A stretch of DNA of 64,000 nt from Neckera pumila (Eukaryota; Streptophyta; Bryopsida; Hypnales; Neckeraceae), in the NCBI GenBank assembly GCA_963969595.1, contig OZ018415.1, positions 12,710,001-12,774,000 on the forward strand. The letters are read 5' to 3'. Made by a program: the position numbers and the translations under genes. The notes beneath the pieces were generated by a model. The model searched no databases and was not told where the DNA came from. It was given only the letters and a program-made list of their open reading frames with translations. This document shows, one piece after another, positions 46,610 through 57,966 of the stretch; the first letter of the stretch is position 1; every line of letters starts with the position of its first letter.

Positions 46610-46819
46610 TGAAGGAAAAGGTCTCAAGAAAAATCCTATTTTAATGAAGTTGGAGTTCTTCAGAGGCTAAGTTTTTTTTTCAAGGGGTTGAGGCCGGCCA
46701 AGAAACTAGACCTTCCAAGAAATCCCCTTATAAAAAGTGTTGCCACATAGGCATCCATTTCATTTTTTGATCCGTGCTTGAAGTTCTCCATTGGACAAAT
46801 CTTGGCTACAATGTAAACC

Positions 46820-47254
46820 CAGTAGAGGACATTTGAGGCCTCTAGAAGACCATTTTAGACCCGTTCCTAATGCTGTCTTGATTTTGTGAACAACCGATAC
46901 GAGTTGTCAAAATTTTTTTTTTCCCAAATACCATTATAAGCAAAAAAAGATTTTTTCCAAATATGCCATATTTAACTAAATCTGGACTATGCAAAATCTA
47001 TGACAGTCCTAGATTTTCATTGGGATATCTCCCGCTGTCATAGATTTTGCATAGTCCAAATTTGATGAATAGTCCAGATTTAGTTAAATATGGCATAAAT
47101 ACTATTCTTAGCAAATTATTATTATTATTATTGTTTTTTTCAAAAATGACGTGGCACAGTTGTGACCACATCAGCCAGCAGTTATCTTGCGTTTCCGTAG
47201 TCTAGGAACACAGGATAACTTGCACTCTTTTAGAGACCTCAAATGTCCTGGGGT
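46820..47254. mobile_element. Family D MITE with internal palindrome, 435 bp
   Basis: Ends CAGTAGAGGACATTTGAGG and (minus strand) CACCCCAGGACATTTGAGG. Related to 20681-20962. A large internal palindrome spans about 46970-47095 (arms include AACTAAATCTGGACTATGC). Flanks show no clear duplication. Confidence 0.6.
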
Positions 47255-47346
47255 GAAGAAAGAAATTTACTCCAATCATATTGCTTCATTTCCCTACAAT
47301 TCTTGAACGGTGCACTTTTCCACTACAGTCCAAAGTGGCCCAAAGT

Positions 47347-47930
47347 CTACATCCCTTCAGTTGCCCACATAGGTATGACATTGTGATTGCATTGCTGATT
47401 TGCTCATAGAGTCAATCAACTCTACTTGAAAGCTTAAAATCAACAACTCTACATAGCTGCAAATAGCCTAAGATTACTGCAGTTCCAAGATCACAATCAT
47501 TTTGATGCATGTTTGTGCATCTCCAAGCTCCGCAAGCGGGAGTTTAGATCATGAAGGTACTTATTGACGCAACGGTACTAGTATATGAGCTTAAGAATGC
47601 GAGCTTATGAATATTGAGCTTACAATATAGGTACCTATAATATAGATACCACATACTATAGAAGGTGTATACATCATAATCACTTATAATATGGGTATTT
47701 GTAACATATATATCCTATAATCATAGACAATTTCTATAATATATATACACCTATAATATAGGTGTATAGTATTCTAGACTCATGGGCTCACACTCCTATG
47801 ATCATATAATAGCAACCTTCCTTGTTGACGTCCTCTCTGGTCGTCTTCAAAGGAGTTATTTCTTCAAACAGTTCAATTTCCACTCCAATTTTCCAAAAAT
47901 CCTTCTGAGCCCGTACCACCCACTAATCTT
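47347..47930 (+). repeat. Dispersed repeat G, copy 1
   Basis: Direct-orientation homologue of 63547-64000, sharing blocks such as CATAGGTATGACATTGTG and TCAACTCTACTTGAAAGCTT and ending near a CCGT. Copy 1 is interrupted by the AT-rich element at 47578-47798, copy 2 by a CACTA-type MITE. Type unknown. Confidence 0.7.
47578..47798. mobile_element. CTAGTAT-ended AT-rich element inserted in repeat G
   Basis: Starts CTAGTATATGAGC and ends GGCTCACACTCCTA, with internal runs of TATAATATAGGT. Absent from the equivalent place in repeat G copy 2. Related to 59211-59595. Confidence 0.5.
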
Positions 47931-49830
47931 CTTTCATCTCCTATTGGATTGAAGCTATGAGAGCGCCTCCCACTATGCTTATGATATCTATAGCACCATT
48001 AATGATTGATTTCTTGTAAGTCATTGCTGCTGGAGGTAGCTAGTAGTGGTCACTAAGCAAAGTGGTCACTAAGCAATGGATCTTTTCTAATACTTGAACA
48101 TCCACCACTTTGCTAAAGGTCCAAAAATTCTGACTTACTGCAATAAATAACTTGGGTAATCTAACTAATTAGGCTGTAGTGGTTTTGGAGTAGATATGGC
48201 GACAATCTAAATTTAATATTCTTAGGTCATAGAAGACCTCATGCCCTTTCTAAAAACATAAAATTCATCAACATCTAGCAAAAAATATGCACGGATGAAA
48301 TTGATCATTAATCGGTATTTCAAACTTCATCCATATTTTTATAGTGGTTCCTAATTTCAATTTCACTTGAGATTTTTGCTAGAAGTCTAATTAATGGTCT
48401 TTTATCTAAACGCTTGATTTGAATCAGGATGGTTAGAATAATCTTGATTTCGTTCAATTCTTGTTCCAATCTTCATCCCTTTATTTCTTCCAGTTTATTT
48501 AAGTATTTTTTAAATTTGAACCAATTTTGAATTCTTTTAAGTTGCTTCTATTTACTTTTAATCCTAAACTTTTACTTGGTAAAGTCTAACTTAATTTACT
48601 TTGTTAAACCTTAATCACCTTAGCGGCTAAATTTCCTTTGGATGTTTATTAATCTTAGATGGTTTTACACTTATATACTAACGAGTTTTACTTTGACCTT
48701 TTCAAATTACCATTTTATATCTAATTTGATTTTTTCCATCAAAAGTTACTGATGGATGAAGTTGACTGCTAACCGGCACTTTAAACTTCATCTGCTAATT
48801 ACTACCAACTTAATTTCCGAAATTGACTTCTAATTTTACTTCCAAAGCAAATAACCTCTACACTTAGTTTTTTTTACTCTTGTCCCTTTTGGATGATTTT
48901 AGGTGTTTTTCATCTATCCTACTTGCTAAACTTCATTTTGACTCCAAATTCTATGTATTTTATCTTTTCAGAAACCTCTAGATTGATACTATAGGGTTCT
49001 AAACCCAAAATCAACATGACTTCCCTTCCTACCTACTCTAGTCCTTGGCCCTAGCTTGCGCATGCTAATTATGATGAGTTAATTGGACAATGACGCTAGA
49101 ATATGAGCGGGGAGCAATGAGCATTGAGCGTTGAGCAATGAATTATTAAATTTGAGCATTCATTGCAAGAATTTTTACTAAAAATAGAGATATCAGAGTA
49201 AAAAATATTGTTGTCAGACCCAAAAATAATAATGTCAAAACAAAAATAGAAATAATTAAAAAAAATTTGCAAATCAAGTAATTAATGTTACAAGCAAATG
49301 TTGCATGAAGAGACATCCATTCATCTATGTATGGATGAACTTCATCCATGTCATCCATTCTTCATCCATCTAAAAAAGACTTCATTTATACACAATAGTA
49401 CACATCCTAGAAAATAGATTGTAATTTCATTTTTTTAAATTCAAAAATAAAGATGAATTTTGGTGAATCATTAAGATTTGCATGGTTGACCACAAAATTT
49501 TATTACCTATTTTGAGGCTAATTTAGTCCTCCTTGAAACCAAATAGCACCTTCAAGTTTCATTTGAAGAAATGTAACAACTAATCCAACATTGTAATTTG
49601 GTTGTGGATTAGAGCTCTTTGGAACCAAAGAGTACTATTAAGGTTCATCTAAAGAAATGAAACAATCAATTCTATAGTGGTTTGTTAATTTTTTTTGTGA
49701 TTTTAGAACCTTTCATTTAAGAACATTGACTTCATAGACCAAATTTTGACCCTTCCTAGATGTCAATGGGTTCTTTCAAAAAAGACTCTTTGTAATCCAA
49801 AAAAGGCTCCTCGGATCCAAGGAGCCCTTC
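47931..49830. other. AT-rich intergenic DNA with weak internal duplication
   Basis: 48290-48370 and 48750-48830 are similar (GATGAARTTGA... ACTTCATC). No gene is seen. 49780-49830 begins the minisatellite-like AAGGCTCCTCGGATCC sequence that continues after the next element. Confidence 0.4.
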
Positions 49831-50210
49831 CATTAGAGAAAATTTTAGGCCTTTAGAGAGCTGCTCCACAGACCTCCAAGGTATCCTGAAATTTACTTTT
49901 TTTTTGCTCAAAAATTTGTTTTTCTCCTATTTCCACCTTGCTAAAACTGTAGTGGCAGTGGCGCAGGAACCCAAAATTTTGAATAAAAAATTATTAAATA
50001 AATAAATAAATTTAATTTTTAAAAAAATATTTTAAAAAATTAAAAAATTAAAAAAAATAATAATAATAAATCTGCAAAACTTGACTGCTTTGGCGAGTAG
50101 TTCGAGACTCTGACTACTCACCAAGAGCATTTTCGAAGTTGACAAGCCATCCAAAAAATATCATGTCAACTTCCGACGGCCCTTCAAAGGGCTGATTTTT
50201 TCTGCTAATG
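49831..50210. mobile_element. Family D-like element inside a minisatellite
   Basis: Starts CATTAGAGAAAATTTTAGGC and ends CTGATTTTTTCTGCTAATG. Left part resembles the family D end at 43598. Minisatellite-like DNA lies on both sides. Confidence 0.45.
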
Positions 50211-50214
50211 TTGG

Positions 50215-50560
50215 TGCAAAGGACTCTTGTAAGGAAGGCTCCTCAAAACCCAAAGAAGGCTCCTCAGAACCCAAAGAAGGCTCCTTAGAACCCAAGGAAG
50301 GCTCTTCGGAATCCAAAGAAGGCTCTTCGGATTTTGAGGAGCCCTTTCTTGGTGCCAAAGGGCTCTTTCAAAAAAGACTTTGGGACCCAAGGAAGGCTCC
50401 TCGGATTCAAGGAGCCCTTCTTAGTGCCAAAGGACTCTTGCAAGGAAGGCTCTTTGGAATCCAAGGAAGGCTACTCGGATCCGAGGAGCTTTTCTTTGGT
50501 GCTAAAGGAATCTTGCAAGGAAGACTCCTTGGTACCCAAAGAAGGCTTCTCGATATTTGA
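50215..50560. repeat. 21-bp minisatellite, diverged
   Basis: Units like CCCAAAGAAGGCTCCTCAGAA repeat about five times in register at 50235-50340 and in degenerate form to about 50560. The frames across it (50161-50358 minus, 50334-50648 plus) translate into simple 7-residue repeats and are not called as genes. Confidence 0.75.
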
Positions 50561-50699
50561 AGATAAGAACAACCATCCTTACTCTTTATTATTGTCTCCC
50601 TATAAGCCTCAATTTGGAATGGAGGAGGCTCTGAGGGATCCCTTGTGAATGTGGTATGTAAGATGATTATTGTTTTTTCTAAGAGCCTTCTTAAAACCC

Positions 50700-51287
50700 A
50701 AAAGGCTCTTGGAACCCTATACAAGGTTGATATGTGTACATTACAATGCAAACAATTTACATCACTTGCATTTATATTAGATAATTTAGCCTTATTTGTC
50801 TCTAAATTAGATGCTTTATGATACAACTGACTTCATTTAATGCAAAAGATTCAAGGTTGGATTTTTTTTTTCATCCACCAACTTTCGTCTACATTCATCC
50901 ATCATCATCTTCATCCATCCAAAGCAATGAACGAAATAGATGATTTATATCCAAAATTCATTTTTTTTCTTAAACTTCATATCTAAATGTAGAATTAATG
51001 ATAATTTTGAAACTTGAAAAATATAATAAATAAAAAGTTTATCGCTCAAATGCAATTGCTCATTGCTCAACCCTCGTTGCTCACTACTCACACTTTAGCA
51101 ACTTTGTTAATTGGAAAGTAGCAAGGTTTAGTGGCCCGCCTCAATTTGAAGGTCATTGATGAGGTGTCAAGATTTCCTCTCTCGTCACCTTCATTCATCA
51201 TTTTTCTCCCTCAGGGATTTGCCAACCACTAGGTGTTTATTTTATGAAAAAAATGTTGAATCTTAATATAATTTTTTGGGTCTTGAC
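50700..51287. other. AT-rich intergenic DNA, nothing recognised
   Basis: No gene or paired repeat ends could be supported in this stretch. Confidence 0.35.
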
Positions 51288-51425
51288 TAGCCTCCTTTTC
51301 TCATGTTTTTTTCCCTTTTTTCCACTTCTTCTCTTTTCCTTCTTCTTCTTTTTCCTTTTTTTTTCTCTTTTTTTTTCTTTTTTCTTGTTCTCCTTTTCTT
51401 TCTTCTTTCTCTTCTATATTATTCC
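51288..51425 (+). repeat. Polypyrimidine tract
   Basis: About 140 bases almost entirely T and C on the plus strand. The frame through it encodes mainly Phe, Ser and Leu and is an artefact of composition. Confidence 0.85.
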
Positions 51426-51972
51426 TCTTACAATCATTGATGGTTCTAACTACTTCCAGCTAGCACCATTCTTCCCTAGGGATTGTTAATGGGAGTTAGT
51501 GGTCTTCTTACGCCCAATAAATGTCTAATCTACTACCTAAATGGCCAATGGGATTCCAAAAATCCTCCTTCTAATTCCTACCTCCTACATCTTCTAATGT
51601 CTAAGCCAACTTCATCTTCCAAGGGCTCATTCTCCCTCAACTCCTTCACCTCTTATTGCACCACTTGACCACTACCTCTCTACTACCTTATTTTCCTTTT
51701 TCCTTAGTTGTTTTATTAATGGGAGAGAAAGAGTGAGGCTTGGATTGGCTCATTGGCCACTTGAAAGCTTCCACTTCTGATCCATTCCCTACTTCCTAAT
51801 CTAGGCTTCTCTATCTTCTAATCTAATTTTTCTATTTTTCTACTCTATTTTTTTAATTCTCTAATCTAATTTTGTGGATTAAGCACTTCTCTTAATTCTA
51901 TTTTCTCCTCCCTATACTTCTTAATTAGACTAGCTTTAGTTTCCAACACGATAAAAATAAAGTAACCAAAAG

Positions 51973-52240
51973 AGGGGGGGGCGGGGGGGGCTCCACGGCC
52001 TGGCCTCAGGGTTGGCTGGGCCGTGTCTATGGGTCATTGGCTTATAGCCTTGGGGTCGTTCGGCTCTCCGCCCTGGGGATTGCTAGCTCCGACCTCGGGG
52101 TTGGCTAGCTTACGGCCGCGGCTTTGAGGTTGGCTACGCTCCTCGGCCCTGGCCTTCAAGGTCGGCTAGGGTGTCATGGCCTGGCCTTCAAAGGTCGGCA
52201 CTTGACCTTAATGGGGCGTAGGGCTTGGTTGGGCCCTTGG
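51973..52240. repeat. GC-rich degenerate repeat island
   Basis: Starts with long G runs (51973-51990), then irregular repeats of GGTTGGCTAG-like and CTGGCCTTCAAGGTCGGC-like phrases. It stands out sharply from the AT-rich surroundings. Confidence 0.7.
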
Positions 52241-52333
52241 GCTCCCCACACAATACAATTTAAATTAGATTTCCAAATTGGGAGCACTTAGGACCTAGAA
52301 ACTAGTTGGAACTTTTGGATGCTAAACCCTTAA

Positions 52334-53268
52334 CCCCTAAAGGTTTTTGACTATGTTTTCACCAAAACCGCTCCAAAATTGTTGTCTCTCATACAAGAAC
52401 CAAATTCTAGAAAAATAACATTTTTGAACACATATAACCGTAGGATCTTGTAGTGAACTAGTTAAAGAAGATGTGGAAAAAATTTCAAAATTTTCTACCA
52501 TTTAGATTGCAAGATAATAGAGTTTGAATTGACAAAAATCCTTTTTTAATCACTGCAAAAATCCGGGCAGCTGCCTTTCACAAGGTCACATTTGTATGAA
52601 AAAATGTCCAAATTGGTGGTTACTCTTTGGTTTCATTCTTCAAGTCAAGTTGGCTACATGCTCGAAAATTTTCAGATCATTTGGAATAGTACAACATATA
52701 GGAAAAAAATAGTAAGCAGGAAGAGGTAGAGAATGACTCAAAATACTAAATTGTCAAGAATTTAATTATGGAATTGAAAAATGCCAATCCCAACGGTTGT
52801 AATGTTGTAATAAACAATATACACCCAATGTTTTTTGTGTTGTTCAAAAATATTGAAAATTGAGTTAGAAAAAGGACTTCAAAGTTTATTTTAGAGTAGA
52901 GATTCCTTAACTACCCTCCAACTAAGAATCCTCATAACTTTTGACTCGTTAATCCAAATGGAATGATTCAAAGCTTTCCAAGTATATATAAATCTATAAA
53001 ACCAATTTCAAATTTTATTTTTTCTAAAAAGTGTTTTTTAAAGAATATTTTTCAGCTGCCCGGACTGCCCGCCGAACACGGAAAATTACATATCATGCAA
53101 TAACTTTTTACCCATGCAGTCAAAAGTTATGAAAATTGTTGGGCCTTGAAGCTACTCCTCGGGCAAATCTTTTGTGAAAATATCAAAGAAAACAATTAAA
53201 ATTTCCATTCATAGTGAACTGCCCAAAATCGCTATGTTGCCAAAAAATGTTGTTTGGTCCTTTAGGGG
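52334..53268. mobile_element. TTAA-type element, family C, 935 bp
   Basis: TTAA at 52330-52333 and 53269-53272. Ends CCCCTAAAGGTTTTTG and (minus strand) CCCCTAAAGGACCAAAC. An inner block similar to families A and B (AATCCAAATGGAATGATTCA) lies near 52950. No coding capacity. Confidence 0.78.
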
Positions 53269-53272
53269 TTAA

Positions 53273-55369
53273 CTTGTTTCCAAGACCTTTTAGAAACTAA
53301 ACCTTGATACCTAGCATTGAGGAGGTTCAAAGCTCCGTCGTGACTTTGTTTCAATACCAAATCTAGGACTTCCTAAGACTCACGAGGTCAAAGTTCCATT
53401 GCCTATTACAATTTTGACACACAATCTAGGACTAGACACCATAGGGGTTCAAAGCTCCACTGTCCAAGGGGTCCTACGAGAATGTACATATTTTTTCACA
53501 AAAGCTTGTTGACAAGGGGATAACTCACAAGGGTCACACACCTACCACCACCACCACGTGTTAGAGAAATATGCAAGAGGACAACTTAGTACAGCCTCAC
53601 GATCAGTTCCTCTTCAAAAACTCACACTAAAGGCCCTCCAAAGGCCTAAAAAGGCATCGCCAAGGTACAGTGTGGAGGGGGTACTTTAGGGTTAGTACGT
53701 ACAAGGACTCAAAAATCACTTGGAACATACATAAACTTGAGACAAAACTGCACAAAAAGGCACAAGAACATACATAATACTAAAAAGGGACCCCAAGGAC
53801 CTTCAAAAGCTTGAAAAACACAAACAATAGAGCCAAAAGTGCTCCAAAAATATCGTTTAAATTTTTTTTGGCTAAATGCCAAAAAATCCAACATAGATTA
53901 GATCCAATAGACCCAAGTACAAGTTTTGGAGGTGGTTTGAGAAGGAAAGGGGTGCCCTTTTATACTTTCTTTAGGCACCTACTTATTTGCATTTACTCCT
54001 AAGCAAATTATCTTTGCGGATTTTTGCCCTAATCCTCAAGGATTTTCATCTTCATCTTTTAGGATTGTCACTTTCTACGCTGGTCCAAATCCTAACTTTT
54101 AGAGATTAACTCCAAATCACAAAAGAATTGTGCCATTGACTTTAGAAGGTCATGTAGTCTCTAAGAATTGCCCACCGCATTTTCCTTTGCCAGAAGATGG
54201 AAAAAAACTAGCGCCAATTAGGACAATAAAAGGGTAAAAATCAAACTCTCGGGGTTTACCTTTTTTGCACGAGTTAATTGGCGAGGGTTGTCCGGAAGGC
54301 CTAAGGGAGTAAGAAAAGACCCTTCATTGACTTTGTTGTAACTCCGTGTGCTCCTGGGACACCAGTCAACTCCATGTAAATACTTTCACTTTGTTAGTTT
54401 GGAGGAATCTTGCCGATTTGGATACTTCCCGCTATTTGAATGCTTTGAAACTTGTAGGGGGGTGTTATTAGTATAAAAAAAACTATCTTAATTTTTAGTG
54501 AGATTTTATCGCAATCAAAAGAATTTCTAGGAATTTCCCATTATAGGTTTGAGCGGTTGACTGTCCGGACGGGATATTCTTACAAGTCAAAAAATTCTAA
54601 ACTTTTTGTTGAGCCTTTCATGAAATTTCACAAAAGATGTGCAAGCTCATATTTTTACTTTGCACCTTCAAGGGAGGGGGATAAAATCCTGCTTCTTTGA
54701 TAAAGCATCAAAAAATAAGAATCTTCCACATATGAAGGAATTTTGGCAAATCAATTTCATTTCTGACCCCCTAGCATGATATCAACCTTAGATCACCTTT
54801 CTTTGGCTATAGATTCCTCCATACACCCATCTTGAGGTAGTAATTTTTGCAGGCTAACAATTGAGGTTTCTACTACTTCATCAATAGAATAAAGAAACTG
54901 AAACCTCTTTCTAGAATTGACCTAAGGATCTCAGGAGACTTTTCTTGGACCAAATTGTTTATAGTCAGTCACATGCACAGCAATTTCAAATTACTTTGAA
55001 AAGTATCACTCAAACCTTTTTACCACTACAAATTCTCGGGTTTTAACTTCTAATCTATGTACAGGTGGTTAGTTGGATTACTTTAAGAATACAAATTTGT
55101 TATTGACCAAATGCTATATTAGCATATAACATACCTATTTTGGTTTTACATTCATTTTTAGGCTTTTGTATATAAATATAATTTAAATTGCTAAATTTGA
55201 AAACAACAACAACTATGAGTCCTAAGTGATGAGTTAGGAGCTCACAGTTGACATAATATAACTCCTCAAATTTTAAAATAAGATATCATATCTGATACAT
55301 GTAGCAAGGGCGGTTGCTATGTTCTTCCAGTTAGCAACTGATGTATTATGGCACTCCTAACGTAGACAA
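53273..55369. other. Intergenic, no gene recognised
   Basis: Contains repeated phrases such as GGTTCAAAGCTCC at about 53325 and 53445, and otherwise unique-looking AT-rich DNA. No protein-like frame. Confidence 0.35.
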
Positions 55370-55846
55370 TGATGTGACAAAGGCTTACACCGTATCCACT
55401 CAATTAGCAATTGATGTGTCAAGCCGCATTTGACATGGACAATGATGTGATGAGTCATTTTTGAATCATTTAAGTAATGATAGTGTCCACACAATGGTAT
55501 GTCAAGCCTACTTTTACACACTTGAAGTCATGAAATCTGTACAAGCCTCAAGCATCAATGATCGAAGCACTTCAAATTTAGCACAAGTTTCTTTGATACA
55601 ATTCCCTTGGCATCCTATCAAGACCCCAGAAGAAAAACATTGTATATATTATTGACATATATAAAACTAACAGTAGTTCTGACCACATATACGTGTGTGG
55701 AAACTGAACAAGTAAACACTTGCTCCTAAAGAAGCATACAAACCTTCAAAAGATAAACCACAGTTGTGAGAAAAAAGTAACAATTGACAATTCTAGTTTT
55801 CTCTTCATTGTCAACCGTGTGGTTTAAGCCTAAATATAGATGTAAG

Positions 55847-56082
55847 CACTAGAAGAAACCCGCGTTTTAGGTGGCATTTTGTGATTTCTCAGACATATTT
55901 TAGATGACATTGAAAAAAAAAACTTTTGTTTTTTCTTCAATAAGCACGTTTAATATAATATATCCAGATGTTATATTTAACGTGATTATTGAAGAAAAAA
56001 CAAAAGTTTTTTTTTTGATGTCACCTAAAATCCGTCTAAAAAAATCACAAAACACCACCTAAAATGTGGGTTTCTTCTAGTG
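55847..56082. mobile_element. CACTA-type foldback MITE, 236 bp
   Basis: Begins CACTAGAAGAAACCC and ends GGGTTTCTTCTAGTG, flanked by AAG on both sides (55844-55846, 56083-56085). Nearly the whole element is palindromic. The matching place in arm 2 (62146-62158 region, reverse strand) is an empty site, which confirms insertion with a 3-bp duplication, as for CACTA elements. Confidence 0.85.
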
Positions 56083-56199
56083 AAGCGACTAGCATTCACA
56101 TTAGACATATTGAGACTTGAGAACCAGACTCAATCAACTAGATCCTTCCAAAAAGAGAATTATGGTAGGTCTATCTACACAGCTAGAGGTCTCTACGAG

Positions 56200-56457
56200 T
56201 CACTTTGATTTTGAAGCAACTTCCCCGGCACCTTCTACGCTCTGTAAGTGGTGGTGCAAATCCTCCACGGTCATGTTGAGATGTATAATCTCCTCAAAGA
56301 TTCCAACATCCGAGTCAGTCATTTTGGGATGTTTTTCCTTCTCATTATATAATGCCCGCTCGTCCTCTTTTGTCTTATGAATCATGGAAGCTGAAATTAC
56401 TGCAGCTACTGTGCTAACAATGGTAATAGCTCCATCAATAACAACTTTCTTACTCAT
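56200..56457 (-). CDS. Unrecognised 85-residue frame with hydrophobic N-terminus
   Basis: ATG-started, with a hydrophobic segment at about residues 5-26 (a possible single membrane span), followed by a charged, Glu/Lys-rich tail and a KSK C-terminus. I know of no family. The related frame in arm 2 (61785-62041) has a one-base deletion near its start. Over the last 61 codons the copies differ at 14 bases, of which about 11 change the residue, so there is no sign of purifying selection between them. It may be part of an unknown mobile element rather than a gene. Confidence 0.25.
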   Translation of the reverse strand: MSKKVVIDGAITIVSTVAAVISASMIHKTKEDERALYNEKEKHPKMTDSDVGIFEEIIHLNMTVEDLHHHLQSVEGAGEVASKSK

Positions 56458-56940
56458 TGTAACTCGGGTGGAGCTATAGTAACTATTGCAGAGAGCGAAA
56501 ATTCAATATGACTTTAAGGCTTGCGTTCAAACAAAAGAGGTTCTAGAACAATCACCCAATTTTGACTGTGTTTGAAACTTTGTGTTAGAATCTATATTTC
56601 AAATTCAGACTTTAGTTTGAACTTCAGAGCTTCATCGGATTGGGTATTGTGTCATAGACATTGACGGCTCACGTTCAAATTCAAAATATTATTTCAAATG
56701 CCGAGGCTAATTCATCCATTCTTTTTATCTCGTGAACAAATTATATATGCCATGCATTTCATGAATTCAAAAAATACTCAACTAGTATTGAATAACAAAA
56801 TGATCAAATATTGTGAATTGTTTTTTTATATTGGCATGTTCATATATGCTTGACATTTTTTTTCTCAAATAAATTTAACGGGCTATCCAAGGTATCTAAT
56901 AATCTTGATTAACAATTGACTTGTATCTTTGAACCTTATT

Positions 56941-57183
56941 AGAGTTATTTGTAAAGTCCTCCCCAGTTTGGAGGGGACTTTTTCCGACAAATTTCCTCCA
57001 ACGGATGATCCCGCAGGCGACCAAGACCCCGTAGGCAAAGTCAAGACGAAACTTATTTTTGGTCGATTTGGACACGAAAAAAAATTTGATATCTACTTTC
57101 ATATTGACTTTTTGCCCAAAACCTGCTTTTTCACAAAACTGTGGGATTTAAACCCTGGTTTTGGGTACTTTACAAATAATTCT
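56941..57183. mobile_element. MITE, 243 bp, ATT duplication
   Basis: Ends AGAGTTATTTGTAAAG and CTTTACAAATAATTCT, flanked by ATT (56938-56940, 57184-57186). Arm 2 has the empty site (about 61268-61276). Superfamily not assigned. Confidence 0.8.
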
Positions 57184-57550
57184 ATTGAGTTAGAAATTAT
57201 TTCTTTCTTTTCAAAATCAATATTCAATTCCATTCTTATTTTCTACTTGGCCAAAGTTTTGATTTCATTTATCATCATTTTATCATAGTTGTATTTAATC
57301 AAATTACCATCATCCATAGGTGTACTTAATCAAATGAAATTTAAAAAATAGTATGGATGAAAATGGATATGTTGATCCTAAAAATAGAAAGAGATTAATT
57401 AATTTCATGCATTGAAAGAAGATGAAGAATCTATTGCCAAAAAAAATCCTTGGAATTTTATTTGTATTGTATTGTTTGACAAAAATTGCTAAAAAATAAG
57501 TTCTATATAAAGACAAAACATTCAAGTTCATTCATTGTCAAGTGGCAGAT

Positions 57551-57962
57551 TGCGAATTCAGCAACATCTATTAATGACAATAAAAGAGTTTCAATGTTTT
57601 TGGTGTAGCCAGAATGTGAAATTTTCGTTCAGAGAGATTAACAAATAGTAGTGAGTAGACTTTGAATGTTTTTCTATACAGAGTAGTCTTAGAGTAGGAG
57701 TGGTCTTAGATAGGAGGTGAAGAAACCTCCCATTTAATCTTTAAAAGACAAACGAGCGACTCTAGAAATCATCCCTTTTCATTACCCTATAAATCTTTGG
57801 CTTAAAATTTGCAAATGTGCTCAATGGAGGTCAAACTAATATAGAAGACCTTTCCTTTTCACAACAATATTCCGAGGATGAATAGTTGAACTTTTGTCCT
57901 ACACAAGAGATTCTCTGTCATTCATCAAACGCCAAACGTCTGCCTAATGTCCACCTCAACGT
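57551..57962. other. Intergenic, nothing recognised
   Basis: Spacer between inverted repeat arm 1 and the next element, with no gene. Confidence 0.4.
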
Positions 57963-57966
57963 TTAA

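Larger units (their letters stand above)
55370..57550. repeat. Inverted repeat arm 1, about 2.2 kb
   Basis: Inverted homologue of 60890-62665, separated by 3.3 kb. Differences in length are explained by two insertions present only in arm 1 (55847-56082 and 56941-57183). It carries an 85-codon frame (56200-56457). The comparison over that frame shows about 7-8 percent divergence. Confidence 0.85.

Noticed and set aside
50161..50648. Protein genes rich in EEPSLG-type repeats
   Set aside because: The frames simply translate a 21-bp minisatellite and exist on both strands.
51244..51489. Hydrophobic membrane protein frame
   Set aside because: Its Phe/Leu/Ser composition comes entirely from a polypyrimidine tract.
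56896..57288. Two overlapping frames in inverted repeat arm 1
   Set aside because: They arise from the 243-bp MITE inserted at 56941-57183.
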